Source: Tetracentron sinense (taxonomy: Eukaryota; Streptophyta; Magnoliopsida; Trochodendrales; Trochodendraceae). From it: a stretch of DNA of 64,000 nt. Each line of letters begins with the position of its first letter. Within the stretch, counting starts at the first letter, position 1. The stretch covers positions 10,155,072 through 10,219,071 of the forward strand of contig CM026566.1 in assembly GCA_015143295.1 (NCBI GenBank), written 5' to 3'. Under the pieces are notes generated by a model. That model had not been told where the DNA came from and ran no database searches. It was given only the letters and a program-made list of their open reading frames with translations. Below are positions 13,542 through 25,496 of the stretch, in pieces. The translations under genes and the position numbers were made by a program.

Positions 13542-14518
13542 CATGCAATGTTTTCTTATTGATTATTATATGCACGTGCTCTTGAAATCTTGATTCATGC
13601 AACATGCGTGCTCGTGTAATAGTGAAAATCATGGGAACACATGTAACAAGAGGAATATTGCGTCACATTTCGATTCATAGTATAACATGCAAGCATTTAG
13701 GGGATCAACATAGCATTTGGTCAAATCATCATTTACAAGAGTAGTTACATAGGGCTTACATCCATTTCCTTATTTAAATTCATTTATTCTTGGTTTAGGC
13801 ATTTTATCAGACATGCGGTGTGCATTTCTAGTAGTTTTTTCTTTACCCTTTTTAACGCATATTTTCCATCAATGATTATGGTATGTTCATTATTTATAGA
13901 ATGCCCATCCACCGTTTTCCATTTCACACATCACATCCACATCCAACGGCATCCAATCGCCACTATCCACATCCCATTCACACATTCGAATCTTTTTCTT
14001 ATCTTATTTATATTTATTGGAGATGTAACATTTCATAGGAAAGGAAAACATAATAGCAAGAATCACATTTCACCATAGAAAACCTAGATTATTGCTAGGG
14101 GAAATTAGTAGGGTGTACTAACCTTGAATCAAGGCTTAATCTTGGTTGTAAACCTTGATTGGAGCTCCAACTTGCAAGAAGAAGGACTCTTGCTTGAAGA
14201 AGGCTTGAGTGGGAAGGAAACCCCCTTGAAAATACCTTGGAAAGTGCTGCCCTAGCTTGGAGAAATGAGCTCCATGAGTGCTTGAGCCTTGACCTTGAAG
14301 AAAACGAACTTGAGATGATCTAGGGTCTTCAACCCTTTGATTTCTTCTCAAAAACAAACCCTAGCTTAGGAAATCTCCTTCTCCTCTCTCTCTATCTACC
14401 AAATACTCTAAGTGTAGTGAATGGGGTCCTCTGGGTTCGGGCAAACCCTTTAAGGCAAGAGAGAACCGCCCAAATGACAAACAGACCCTTAATGAAATTT
14501 CTACAAAAAAACGCGATG

Positions 14519-14704
14519 ACCGAGCGATCGATGGTTATGACCGATCGATCAGTTGCCTACCGATCGATCGGTGTTCTGAACCCAGTGACCGGTCAAAAAC
14601 ATGCTCTCTGGAAAATTTCCCCATACAAAAAATTTGACCAGTCGATAGTCTCCGATCGATCGGTTTTGGACTAATTGATCGCTGAAATGGACCGAGCGAT
14701 CGGT
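14519..14704 (-). promoter_or_regulatory. CGATCG palindrome cluster, chimeric LTR
   Basis: A cluster of CCGATCGATCGGT-like palindromes in the B-derived U3, equivalent to 11081-11264. Confidence 0.45.
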
Positions 14705-15042
14705 TCTCTGCAGGTTTCAACACTAAGTCCAATTTTCACTCCTTCCACTACTTAGACTTGTCCTACTTCACTTTTGACCTTTCCTAAACATGACTAGGGT
14801 CTCTTTAGAGGCTTATAGACATTTTTAAATAATTTATTTAATTAATTATAGCATTCTTGCAAAGATTCTCAAAGACTTCAAATTCTCATTTAATTAATTT
14901 GAGATTTTAAGGTATCATGCCTTGACACATGTCCCAAGGCATATACAAAAGTTTCGGGGTTCTACATCCTCCCCCCTTATTAGAAATTTCATCCCCAAAA
15001 TTTGGACGATGCGTGTATTATAATTCAAAATAAAATTAGAAG

Positions 15043-15675
15043 TCATACACAAAATTCATCCAAATAGTCGAGGTACTTCGCTTTGACTTCGGCCTCACGT
15101 TCCCATGTAGCCTCTTCTTGAGCGTGATGTTGCCATTGCACGAGAACTAGCGTTATAGTCTTGTTGCGAAGCACTTGATCTCTTCGATCCAATATGTAAA
15201 CCGGCTTCTCAACCAAAGTGAGATCCTCTTGAATCTCAATTGGATCAAGTTCAATGACATGAGTAGGGTCCGGAATATACTTCCGAAGCATGGAGATATG
15301 AAACACATTGTGGACCGCTGCCATATGAGCGGGCAAAGCAACACGGTAAGCCACCTCACCGACTCTTGTAATGATCTCGAATGGACCCACATATCTCGGG
15401 CTAAGCTTGCCTCTCTTTCCGAATCTCATAACACCCTTGGTTGGTGAAACCCGAACAAATACAAAATCCTCAACTCGAAACTCAAGGTCCCGCCTACGGG
15501 TGTCGGCATAGCTTTTCTGTCGATCTTGTGCGGTCTTCAACCTCTCCCGGATAAGCTTGACCCTATCTGCGGTTTGTTCAATTAACTCGGGCCCCAACAC
15601 CTTCCTTTCCCCAACTTCATCCCAATACAGAGGGAATCTACAACTCCTTCTATACAAAGCTTCAAAAGGTGCCAT
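15043..15675 (-). pseudogene. Gypsy integrase C-terminal part with chromodomain-like end (fossil)
   Basis: A 210-residue frame. It opens with MAPFEALYRRSCR (end of the core), then the GPF/GPY-like stretch GKLSPRYVGPFEI and the HNVFHISMLRKY signature. It ends with PVYILDRRDQ and EEATWEREAEV, typical of Tekay/Del chromoviruses. The last segment is expected to fold as a chromodomain that in relatives steers integration to heterochromatin. It is part of a dead copy. Confidence 0.85.
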
Positions 15676-15687
15676 CTGTATGCTTGC

Positions 15688-16095
15688 CTAATAACTGTTG
15701 TTATAGGCAAATTCCACCAAAGGTAGGTGATCTTCCCAACTTTCCTTGAAGTCTAGCATACATGCACGGAGCATGTCTTCGATAATCTGATTCACTCTCT
15801 CGGTTTGCCCATCTGTCTGTGGATGGAAAGCCATGCTAAAGTCTAACCGGGAACCCATGGCACTCTGAAAGCTTTTCCAAAACCTAGAGGTAAATCTAGG
15901 GTCCCGATCTGAGACAATGCTCACTGGTACCCCGTGCAACCGAACTATTTCTTTGATATACAATGCAGCCAACTGATTGGAATTAAAGGTAGTCCGGTTT
16001 GACAAGAAATGGGCGGACTTCGTCAAACGGTCCAACACAATCCATATAGCATCGATCTTTCTAACCGTCTTTGGCAACCCCACAATGAAGTCCAT
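15688..16095 (-). pseudogene. Gypsy integrase catalytic core fragment (fossil)
   Basis: The 135-residue frame runs from MDFIVGLPKT through WIVLDRLTKSAHF, IVSDRDPRFTSRFW and FHPQTDGQTERVNQ to LVEFAYNNSY. The acidic residues of the DDE core are visible in the expected surroundings. It is the direct neighbour of the C-terminal part and belongs to the same broken pol. Confidence 0.85.
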
Positions 16096-16242
16096 AGAGA
16101 TATGTTCTCATTTTCACTTGGGAATAGGGAGAGACTGCAAAAGTCCAGCCGGTCTCAAGTGTTCCACTTTCACCTATTTGCACAAACACCATGCCACGTA
16201 CTCTGCAACCTCCCTCTTCATGTTTCACCACCAAAAGTGACT

Positions 16243-16805
16243 CTAGAGGTTCCGGTACATCTTCGTACCCCCGGGATGCACCGTATACTTGGACCAGTGA
16301 GCTTCATCCATAATCTCTCTCCGAAGGTCTGCATTGGCTGGGACACAAAGTTTTCCCTTGAATGTAATAGCGCCCCGGCTAGTGAGAGAGAAGTCCTTAC
16401 TACCATTGGCAACTTCCTTGTCCCGGAAAGCTAACAAGTTAGCATCCGTGGCTTGATACTCTTGGATTAAATCTATGATGTACAGCTGAACCGTGACATT
16501 TGCCAAAACAGGGCTACAGACGGAATCATTCACACTGATGTCTAGATTAGCCAAATCTTCCAATAATCTCCATTCTCGCACTAACATGTGAGCCAACAAC
16601 CCTGGTGGTTTCCTACTCAAGGCGTCAGCCACTACGTTCGCTTTTCCCGGGTGATATTGGATGGTGCACTCGTAGGCCTTTAAAAATTTCATCCAACGCC
16701 ATTGCCTTAGATTTAGCTCCTTTTGGGAAAAGAGATACTTAAGGCTCTTGTGATCTGTGAACATATAGAATTCTACCCCGTATAGGTAATGGCGCCAAAT
16801 CTTCC
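16243..16805 (-). pseudogene. Gypsy RNase H end and integrase zinc-finger region (fossil)
   Basis: The minus-strand frame contains [34 protein letters not shown] (RNase H end) and [18 protein letters not shown] (integrase H2C2 region). Similarity stops abruptly at about 16805, where copia sequence in the other orientation begins. Confidence 0.85.
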
Positions 16806-16820
16806 AATAATGGTCTTTAT

Positions 16821-19470
16821 TTGATATTTTCATTGGTAAATAATGAATGTCTGCAAAGTGACAATGTCTCATCATCTAGAATGTCTGGAATGAAGAGACA
16901 TTGCACTGAGTCTACTTATCTTTGGCACAAAAGACTTGGTCACATTAATCTTGATAGGATCAAGAGGTTAGTAAAAGATGGTCCCCTTGACTTCCTCAAG
17001 GTAGAACCACTCCCTGCATGCAAGTCTTGTCTCGAAAGGAAGATGACCAAGAAGCCTTACCCTAAAAAGGTAGGAAGAGCCGAAGAAAAGTTAAGACTAA
17101 TACATAGTGATGTATGTGGTCCATTTAACATTGTTGCACGAGGTCAATACCGGTATTTTTTCACATTTACCGATGACTATTCCAGATATGGATATGTCTA
17201 TTTGATGCAACACAAATCTGACACCTTTGAAAAGTTCAAAGAATTCAGATTAGAAGTTGAGAATCAAATTAACAAAACCATAAAGACACTTCGATCAGAT
17301 CTAGGTGATGAATACCTCACCAATGAGTTTATGGATTACTTAAGGGATAATGGGATTATCTCGCAATGGACAAGTCCTGCCTATCCTCAACAAAATGAAG
17401 TTTCTGAAAGAAGAAACTGGACCTTATTAGATATGGTTCGCTTTATGATGAGCCATGCCGATGTTCCTTCATATCTTTGGGGATATGCTATACAAACTGC
17501 CATTTATATTCTAAACCGGGTTCCATCTAAGTCTATTCCGTTTACACCCTATGAATTGTGGACTAGGCGAAAACCTAATTTACAACATCTAAGGGTATGG
17601 GGTTGTCCTACGCATGTTCGCAAACTCAAACCCACTATAGGACAGAGAAATGGAATTTTGTAGGATATCCAAAAGAAACTAAGGGTTTCTATTTCTACTC
17701 CAAGGCAGATCAAACAATAGTTGTTAGGTTTCATGCCACTTTCTTGGAGGAAGAAATGGATCTCCTTAAGAAAGTTAAATTTCATGAGATGAAAGACGAC
17801 ACAGCCAGTATCTAAACTGAACCTAATCCTTCCACTTTAATTTCTCCTAATTCTGTTCCACTGAGAAGGTCTGAAAGAGTTTCTAGACCACCTAATAGAC
17901 TTCAGTATTACAATAATAAAGTTTATCTAGTTACCCCTGATGATGAGAATAAAGATCCTAATACTTATCAGGAAGCTACATTGGATGTAGATGCATCTCA
18001 ATGGAATAAAGCCATAAATGCTGAAATAGATTCCATGTATGATAACGATGTCTGGACTTTAGTAGATCCACCATATGGTATAAGGCCAATTGGATGCAAA
18101 TGGATTTACAAAAAGAAGAAGGGTGCCGATGGTAATGTGGAGACCTATAAAGTTAGACTTATTGCAAAAGGTTATACTCAAATTCAAGGAGTTGATTATG
18201 AGGATACCTTTTCACCTATAGCTATTCTTAAATCCATCAGGATATTGCTAGCTATACTTACACACCATGACTATGAGATATGGCAAATGGATGTCAAAAC
18301 TACTTTCCTTAATGGAATGTTAGATGAAGACATCCATATGAAGTAACCAAAGGGCTTCATTGCTCCTAACCAGGAGAATATGGTATGCAAGCTCAACAAG
18401 TTCGATATATGGTTTGAAACAAGCTTCAAGAAGCTGGAACCAAAGATTTGATCTTTTGATCAAAGAATTTGGAAGAATCTTGTATATACAAGAAGGACAG
18501 TGGGAGAGCGGTAGTATACCTAATTCTTTATGTAGATGACATCCTACTCATTGGGAATGATATAGAGATGTTGTCATCAGTCAAGATATAGCTTTCTCAG
18601 CATTTCTCAATGAAAGACTTTGGAGAGGCATCATATATTCTCGGAATAAAGATTATTAGAGATAGAAAATGCCGAATGTTGGGATTGAGCCAAACTTCCT
18701 CCATAGACAAGATATTGTCCAGGTACAGTATGAGTGATTGTAAGACAACACTCATTCCTTTTAGACATGGTGTCACTTTGTCTAAAAAGATGGCCCCTAC
18801 ATCAGCTGATGAGATCGAGCAGAAGAAGAGGTGCCCTTATGCTTCAGCAGTTGGGAGCCTCATGTATTCCATGTTATGTACTAGACCAGATATCTGTCAT
18901 GCAGTGGGAGTTGTTAGTCGGTTCCAAAGCAATCCAAGTGTTAATCATTGGACTGCAGTGAAGCACATTATGAAGTACCTGAAAAGGATTAGGGATTATG
19001 TGCTTACCTTTCAATCAGAAGATTTAGTTGGACTGGGTTATACTGATTCCGATTTCCAACCTGATCCGGACAATAGAGCTTCCACATTTGGGTATGTATT
19101 TACACTAGGTGGTGCTGCTATCAGTTGGCGCAGCATAAAGTAGAAGAGTATTGCTGACTCCACCACATAAGTAGAATATATTATAGCTTCAGAAGCAGCA
19201 AAAGAAGCAGTCTGGTTCAGAAGATTTTTGCAAGAGCTAGGAAATGTTCCTTCAGCACTCAGATCTATCACTCTCTTCTGTGATAGTAACGGTGCAGTAA
19301 CCCATAGCAAAGAACCTAGGAACCACAAAAGGATGAAACATGTGGAGCGGAAGTATCATCTCAAGATTAGGTCTCAACTTAATGTTGCAGACCCGATGAC
19401 CAAGGCTTTATCAGATAAAGTTTTTGTAACACACTTAGACAGTATGGGATTGAAATCTATGGCACAGTGA
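16821..19470 (+). pseudogene. Copia pol fossil (integrase, reverse transcriptase, RNase H)
   Basis: Parts in order are: the GAG-pre-integrase motif LWHKRLGHINLDRI and the CKSCLERKM zinc-binding end (about 16910-17050); the integrase core with HSDVCGPF, TDDYSRYGYVY and SERRNW (to about 17660); RT with GCKWIYKKKKGADG and QMDVKTTFLNG (about 17980-18350) and YVDDILL near 18530; then RNase H ending ADPMTKALSDK (about 19390-19420). This is the classic copia order, integrase before RT. It occurs as several separated frames and is certainly dead. Confidence 0.9.
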
Positions 19471-19480
19471 CTTTTAGGGC

Positions 19481-19491
19481 AAGTGGGAGAT
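19481..19491 (+). other. Polypurine tract of the copia fossil
   Basis: AAGTGGGAGAT immediately before TGTTGGACATGATGCCC. Identical to the tract of the non-coding family G element. Confidence 0.85.
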
Positions 19492-21682
19492 TGTTGGACA
19501 TGATGCCCAAAAAATTCATTTAGATTTGTTAGAACCTTATCAATTTGATTAATAAATGCTTCTTCTTAATCTATCATGTATTCATTATGGGTAATTGACC
19601 ATGATCATGAGATGATCTATACGATATGAGATATCGATAAAGGTCCATAGGATATATTGTAGGAAAGTTATGTGATTAGATTATCACAGGTAGATATAAC
19701 TTTCCAGTTTCTTATACCTTATATAGTCACAGCTGTGGGTGAAGTTGGGCACTTCACTTATATGGCTGCCAGAATGCTAAGATGTTCTCAATAGTTAAGA
19801 TGTAGTTCTATCTCGAACTATTGTAGTGGAGACTACACATCAGCATATGGGTGCTTAAATGTACACTGACTGATTGCATTCAATGAAAGACCTCTTGCAT
19901 AAACAAACTATCAGATAGTTGGTCTCTCATTCACATTGAACGGTTTCGATGATCCTTAGATCTGATGAGTTCATCTATGACTGGGCAGTGATCTGTCTGT
20001 TTTGATTCCACCAACGTATTTTCTAACTTAGGGAATACAATACAATGATAGTTGGATCTTCAAAAATTTGTTCGAGTCATGATGAATTTCAAACAAGAAA
20101 TCCATGTTCATTAATTTGAGAGATTATCCAAGTTTCGGGTAAGATAGTTGATTAAGTTCAAATCCTGCGAAGGTGATTTTGAAAAAAAAATAAGTTTTGA
20201 AATATACTTTTGTTAAAAGGTGTTATACTTTTAAAAGGATTTTTTCAAAATGTTTTTCATGAGAAATTGTTTCTCATGGCTTAATCATAAGTCTTGGAAA
20301 CCCGGATGACTTGCAATGGGCTATGGGTTAGATAGTATGTCAATCTCGAAGGCCCATTAGGGATAATGTATTTGGAAGGATAAATCGAATTTAAAAGTTC
20401 ATGTAACGGGATCCGTAATGGTTAATGTTCATACACTGGGATTCAATTGCCACATGGATATCTCACGTCACTTGCAATTCCGAGGTAATTCCCGTTTAGG
20501 GTCAATGGGATAACATTGGATAAGCCAAGGTACGAATGTCCCAGAGCAATCTGTGGAGGTGCTCACATAAGAAATACAAGCTCAATAATTGATTAAAATT
20601 TAATCAAGTATTTTAAGTGATTAAAAGTTAATCATTTAATTAAATAGATTAATAGTTAATCTATTGTTTAAATTAATTGTTAATTTAATCTAAGGGAGTA
20701 TTTTAGTAATTATTTGATTAACATAATTAAAGGGGAAATGGGTTTGACCCATATCCATAAACCCATTAAAATGGACCTTTAATATGAGCCAAAGCCCATA
20801 GGTTTCAACCCTAGGGTGGGGCGCCCACTTGAAGAATCCTAATTGGATTAGGATTTGTTTAATTGAATAATTATTGAAATATAATTCATTTTATTATGGA
20901 ATTAAAATCCAAGTGTTGGATTGCAATTAGGATTAAGATGTTATTGTAACTAGATTACAATAAGGAGTTTTAACTCCTCAAATCCCACGCCCCATAGAAG
21001 CTCACGCCCTCCCTTGTGGATTCCTAGTTTAACTAGGTTTCGTACTTTGGTGTAAGATGTTGACTTATCCCTTTTAATTAAGGAATCCTCTTATAATAGG
21101 GACTCTTTAATTAATAGGATTACTATAACTAAAGTAATTATAGATTAAGTAGGAGTATATTTAATTAATAAGAGTTATTGTTAATTAATAAATCCTACTA
21201 GATAAGATCAAGTTGGAGTAGGATTAGGATAAGATCCTAGTCTATAAATACCCCAACACCCTAGACCATTAAGTAGAATTCTCCAGAATTTTTTCTCTCC
21301 TCTCCTCTCTCTCTCCAAATTGTGAGCCCTAGGGGAGACCCCTAGGGATTTTCGTGAGCTATATTGGTGGTCCTAGTTGGGTTTTGCAAATCTAGGGTTT
21401 TGAACCTTAGTATTATTGATGATAGAAGGTCTGCACCATTTATCCATCTTCTTCCTCTTGCTTCTATAATTTCAAAGGAGATTCTAAAGCTTCGTGGGGA
21501 TAGCGAAGAACAAGGATCGAGCTTCTAGTATTTTTTCAGAGAAATCTCTACAAAGAGTTCTAACGGTTCAAGTGGATTAAGCTTCACTAGTGAAAAACAT
21601 TCACCGATGTGATATGACTAAAACTCTTAGATAATTTTGATGCTTTTTATGGTGTTAAGATCTAGGGGATCCAGTTTCCGCA
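19492..21682 (+). repeat. 3' LTR of the copia fossil (about 2.19 kb)
   Basis: Starts TGTTGGACATGATGCC and ends near CCGCA at about 21682, after which gypsy gag sequence resumes on the minus strand. The length is almost that of family G LTRs, and the opening nine bases are shared. The right boundary is uncertain by about ten bases. Confidence 0.75.
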
Positions 21683-21945
21683 TAAATTTTATCCGAATCA
21701 CCCTTTAGAGCAAACCTCGACAACTCGGTGAACTTAGCCTCATACTCAGCTACGCTCATCGTTCCTCACTCCAAAAGCATAAGCTCCCTCGCCTTTTGTT
21801 CCCGAATGAATCTGGGAAAGTACTATTCACGAAAGGTTTCTAGGAACTCCGCCCATTTTTAGGGTTCCCCTGCCTTCTCAACATCTCTCTGCCTTTGGGC
21901 AGCTCGCCACCAATGTTCGGCTTCACCTTCCATCAGAAAGGAAGT

Positions 21946-22353
21946 TCATTCAACTCTTTGTTCCTCAGTACAACGGAGAGCCCAAAAGGTCTTCTCCAAC
22001 TGCATACTCCAGGACTCTGCCACCATTGGGTCCAGAGTGCCATAGAATGTCAGAGGCCGTAGTCTCCGGAAAGCTTTGAGTCCCACAGTGTGATGCATCG
22101 GTGTAGGCATAGGAGTAACCGGTGGGGTAGGAGTAGGTCTGGCTGCCAACAAAGCCAAAGTTTCTGCTATCGAATCCATAACATTCGTAAAGTAAAGTGG
22201 CTCTTCCTCTCTCGAAACCTCACCATAAGATCTTCGAGTATGGTAACCACTACCCCGAATGCCTCGTCTCATGATGTCAAATCCTGAGATCAATTGGCAA
22301 AACATGAGTCTAACTTGGATACCAATCCTCACACAATATATATAGCAATTCAA
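21946..22353 (-). pseudogene. Gypsy gag N-terminal fragment (fossil)
   Basis: The frame contains FRRLRPLTFYGTLDP, AESWSMQLEKTFWAL and CTEEQRVE. These are typical of the Retrotrans_gag domain of plant chromoviruses (PxFxGxxDPxxAExWL.xxEkxF). The likely start is MRRGIRG near 22272. A broken copy. Confidence 0.8.
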
Positions 22354-22691
22354 TTACATGAAATGCTATTACGCATATAGTATACGTCAAAGTATACACA
22401 TAAGAACACAATCACAACTTAGAGTTTTCTAGCGTAGCCAAGACACTTGTGTTGGGCATCTACCTTCTTGGAATTAAACTAAGGACATAGTCTAAACTAG
22501 AACATAGAATAGGATCCTAGACCGACCTAAGGATTCACTTGATACCGGTTATGTCGTGGTAACAAGCCTAACTCAACAAGTCCATCTGAGTTCTAAGTTC
22601 AACTTAGAGAACTTACTTCCGCTTAGCCCAAGGGACACTAATCCCTAGAGTACTGACACCAAGACACTAGCCTATGTGACCTAATGCCTTA

Positions 22692-22703
22692 GCTCTGATA
22701 CCA
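22692..22703 (-). other. Primer-binding site of the gypsy fossil
   Basis: Minus strand TGGTATCAGAGC, four bases inside the LTR end at 22708. Matches initiator tRNA-Met. Confidence 0.85.
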
Positions 22704-23062
22704 AGTCTGTCGCGACCCAAAATAACCCCTAGGAGTTAGGGATACTTTGACTCGTGATCGCCGTATCATACCTTCGATATGATACATAAGGCACCCATGG
22801 AAACCTGTTAGAGTATATAGACAACATAGTGGAAACAATATACAATGCACAGCTGAAACAATATACACTAAACATAGCTGAAGCAAAGCAATATTTCTAT
22901 AACTTGGTCCAAGTAGGAACCAACAAAATATACATGTCTGTAAATATCCAAAAAGGGTGGAGTGGAGTGGACAAGTCCCACTCTCACTTAACAAAACATA
23001 GTATCAATCTACGTATATCAATAGAAGTCGAAGTCACGACACCTATCTACCGAACCATCGCC

Positions 23063-23152
23063 CTAGTAGTGATCCATGGAAGGCTCCAGGTCGAAGTACT
23101 CTTCCTCTACCCAAGGCTCCACACCACATAGATCAAAAGGAACTCGAGCACC
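23063..23152 (-). CDS. Conserved acidic microORF, family A LTR
   Basis: A 29-residue segment GARVPFDLCGVEPWVEEEY followed by a short acidic tail ending DHY. It shares PFDxC and PWVEEEY with the LTR frames of families B, E and F, but the stretch between core and tail is shorter. A second copy lies at about 11900-11995. Translation is unproven. Confidence 0.4.
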   Translation of the reverse strand, partial: GARVPFDLCGVEPWVEEEYFDLEPSMDHY

Positions 23153-23349
23153 TGCCGATGATAACAAATATCGGCTGAGAATGGAATACTCAGCGTATAC
23201 AAACTAATAACAATAAAGCAATAATAACATAGATTATGCGAATCATGGAGAATGAAATCCGTAAAACATGTCAAAGCGTGGCAACCGTGCAATAGCATGT
23301 GAGATGAGATCCAAAACCAAAACCAAAACCAATATCGTGTGAGTCAAGT

Positions 23350-23600
23350 GATAATCATAGTCTTGTGAGTTCATAGAGTTCATGGAGTTACTTAGAGTCG
23401 TTTATGATCCGTAGAGACATAGAGCATGGAGCAAAACCATAGAGCAAATACCATAGAGATCTTAGAGCATTTCATTTGTGATCCTTAGAGCTTGTGAACC
23501 GATCTTAGACATTATCATAGAGTTCTTGTGAGTGTGTATCATGATCCTTAGAGCTTGTGAACCGATCTTAGGCAAATCATAGAGTTGCTTAGAATCATTC
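23350..23600 (-). repeat. Degenerate tandem modules, family A LTR
   Basis: Repeated segments of the type CTTAGAGCTTGTGAACCGATC plus CATAGAG motifs. The equivalent region is at 12230-12450. It occupies the position where families B, C, D and E have their own arrays. Confidence 0.6.
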
Positions 23601-24168
23601 CTTATAAGTCATTTGTTAAAAAATCCTTTTTATAGCATTGAAGAAATCCATGGAAAACATCGATTCATGCGGGACATACGAGCATATGAGCATACAAGAG
23701 TACTAGCATATTTTTGACACCCAAAATCCCATAGAGGCATTAAATCAAACACTTAGAGTGCCTCATAATGATAACTTACATCCAAGTATAACACAACCTT
23801 TCACCACATAACAAATCAAGGTACATATATAATAGATAACAAGAAGAACAACCCAAGGTAACTAGTAGTATTGTAAGATTGGTAGTAGAGTGTATCTACC
23901 TTGGTGAAATCAAAGACTTTGATTCCAAAAGCTTGAACAAGCAAGAACCTTGAGTTCTTGGTTGAGAAAAACCAACGGGATGGAAGGATCTTTATCTTCC
24001 TTCAAGCTTGTGCAATACCTAGCTCACTCCTTCTTCTTCCTCTTCAAAAGCTCTCAAAATAAGACACAAAGGGTTTCTAAAACCCTAAGGCACGAACCCA
24101 GCCCTTATATAAGCAAAGGGTAGTGGCTAAAGTCTTAAACACCCTTAATGAAGAAAATCTGCGTATGA

Positions 24169-24318
24169 CCGATCGATCGGTGGTACAGACCGAGCGATCG
24201 GTGACTGACCGATTGATCGGTTAAAAACACCCTCTCTGGAATTTTTCCCCATACAAAAAAATTAACCGTTCGATAGCTACCGAGCTATCGGTATAAGACC
24301 GGTCGATCGGAGGTTATC
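24169..24318 (-). promoter_or_regulatory. CGATCG palindrome cluster, family A U3
   Basis: About five CCGATCGATCGGT-type sites with variants, about 60 bp upstream (on minus) of a TATA-like box. Confidence 0.5.
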
Positions 24319-24425
24319 ACCGAGACACATATATCAACATAAGGCCCATTAGTGAACAAAACCACACTTGCACACTATTCACATACTATTCATTACTTAG
24401 TGAAATGAAAATTCGGGATTCTACA

Positions 24426-24666
24426 TTCAAGACCCCCGCGGTCTCGTGAATCGATACACGACAGAACTGGTATGACGAGTGATCGTCCAGATAGTCAACC
24501 TATACATTGTGCACGATTTTTGAGAAAAAAAATTTAAGTTTTATTGGTACAATCCAATCCCGAAAAAACCCACTTTCCACCAATTTAATAAACACTTAAC
24601 TAATTAACCTCAGTTAAGGACCCATAAATGCAGAATTTTATTATATTAAAAATTCAGGTCATTACA
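24426..24666 (-). repeat. LTR fragment, family H, minus orientation
   Basis: On the minus strand it opens TGTAATGACCTGAATTTTT and includes TATCTGGACGATCACTCGTC-like sequence. It resembles the plus-strand LTR starting at 27337. It is cut at 24426 by the end of the family A LTR. Confidence 0.6.
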
Positions 24667-25067
24667 TGGACTCTCCTCTTAGAGGAGGCCAGCCATGGTG
24701 TCCCTTATCTGGGAGACTCTTAGAGGAAATAGAGTTCTCTTTTTTTTAAGTACTCTTCTACCAGGATTTTCCATTTTTTTTGGGGGGTGGGGGGGGGGGG
24801 GGGGGGGGGAGGATCCTGATACTTCTCGAAAAGGAAGGGGAGATCATATCTTCTCCCCAAAGAATGGATGTCAAATCACATCCTTTCCTAGGATCAAGGA
24901 CAAAGTCCTTATCCTTTCCCAATTCTAGGGCGTGATGTGGCACCCCATAATAGGATTTAGAAAGGGGGGATCCTTATCTTGGGATTCCCAAAGTCAGAAG
25001 AATGTCCTTTTGAGATTCTCCAAGACATGGCAATCAGTTACTGACTGCCATTTTTTAGTCGAAGGAG
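24667..25067. other. Gene-free spacer with a long G run
   Basis: Sequence between two inverted family H LTR pieces, no gene seen. 24780-24809 is an almost pure run of G, a likely G-quadruplex and an assembly or sequencing hazard. The apparent open frames across it arise from the homopolymer. Confidence 0.6.
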
Positions 25068-25368
25068 TGTCGCGCCCCAAAATCTCACCTAACTTAATGT
25101 GAGACTTTGGCACGTGACTTAATCATTAACTTCCATAACTTCCTGTCATAAAGCATTCAAGGCAATACTAAAATATAAACCTAAAATTTTTTTCTCTTTA
25201 ACTAAATACTGATCAAGTGTAATGTCTGAAATAAATACTAAAACATCATAATTAATTCAAATCATCCTATATAATGTCAAATCATCAATTCTAACTAACT
25301 ATAATTCTAAATCAGGTCTATTACAATGTCTGAATTTCCAAATCAAAATACTAATATTCTAATATCCA

Positions 25369-25496
25369 GTATATGGCCAACGATCCAAATTCCATTCCCC
25401 ATCAGGGTAATCACCTGTTGGCTCTTCCTCTTCCTCCTCGTACTCTTCCTCTTCCCAAGGTCCTGGAGCACAGATATCAAATCTAGAACCTACCGA
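25369..25496 (-). CDS. Conserved acidic microORF, family E LTR
   Basis: The minus-strand frame reads GSRFDICAPGPWEEEEYEE, an acidic run, then a D-Y-P-D segment and LDRWPYTGY before a stop. FDICAPGPW is shared with family F, and FDICAPGHW occurs in D. The LDxWPY tail is shared with B. Strong Glu bias. Translation is not demonstrated. Confidence 0.45.

Larger units (their letters stand above)
11744..14966 (-). repeat. Chimeric 3' LTR (family B joined to family A) of the gypsy fossil
   Basis: Bases 11744-12787 match family A (22889-23918). Bases 12788-14966 match family B (about 9283-11476). The join falls at a shared CC. The B end abuts a polypurine tract (14967-14980, ATAAGGGGGGAGGA on minus). 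The A end continues across the G insertion and off the window. The composite therefore holds two sets of leader modules, including two versions of the acidic frame (about 11900-11995 and 12825-12975). It is older than the G element inserted in it. Confidence 0.75.
14967..16805 (-). mobile_element. Ty3/gypsy chromovirus pol fossil (RNase H to integrase)
   Basis: Read on the minus strand, this holds the end of RNase H, the integrase zinc-finger region, the integrase core, and an integrase C-terminus with a GPY/F-like part and a chromodomain-like tail. It stops at the polypurine tract beside the chimeric LTR. The chromovirus (Tekay/Del-like) assignment rests on the tail HxxEEATWERE and on PPT and LTR ends of the AAGGGGGGAGGA / TGTAGAA type. 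Protease and most of reverse transcriptase are absent. The copy is broken in several places. A copia fossil abuts it at about 16805. Confidence 0.85.
16806..21682 (+). mobile_element. Ty1/copia fossil, 5'-truncated, nested in the gypsy fossil
   Basis: It keeps pol from the GAG-pre-integrase motif through RNase H, then a polypurine tract and a 3' LTR, but no 5' LTR, gag or protease. It lies in opposite orientation to the surrounding gypsy pieces, and the gypsy protease and RT segment is missing at the same place. A deletion removing both left ends, before or after insertion, is therefore likely. It is broken in several places. Confidence 0.85.
21683..22707 (-). mobile_element. Gypsy gag and leader remnant
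   Basis: The minus strand reads a gag segment with SVAEYEAKFTELSRFA (about 21690-21770). The upstream part of the gag frame lies at 21946-22353, and an untranslated leader follows to the primer site. It is separated from the pol part by the copia fossil. The leader near the primer site (AGGCATTAGGTCAC, AAGTGTCTT-like) resembles the leaders of non-coding elements D and C. Confidence 0.8.
22708..24425 (-). repeat. 5' LTR of the gypsy fossil, family A (1718 bp)
   Basis: Plus-strand ends are TGTCGCGACCC and GGGATTCTACA. It carries the CGATCG cluster (24169-24318), a TATA-like CTTATATAAGG on the minus strand near 24105, tandem modules at 23350-23600, a stem-loop (GCTGAGTATTCCATTCTCAGC on the other strand) and the acidic frame at 23063-23152. 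Confidence 0.85.
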
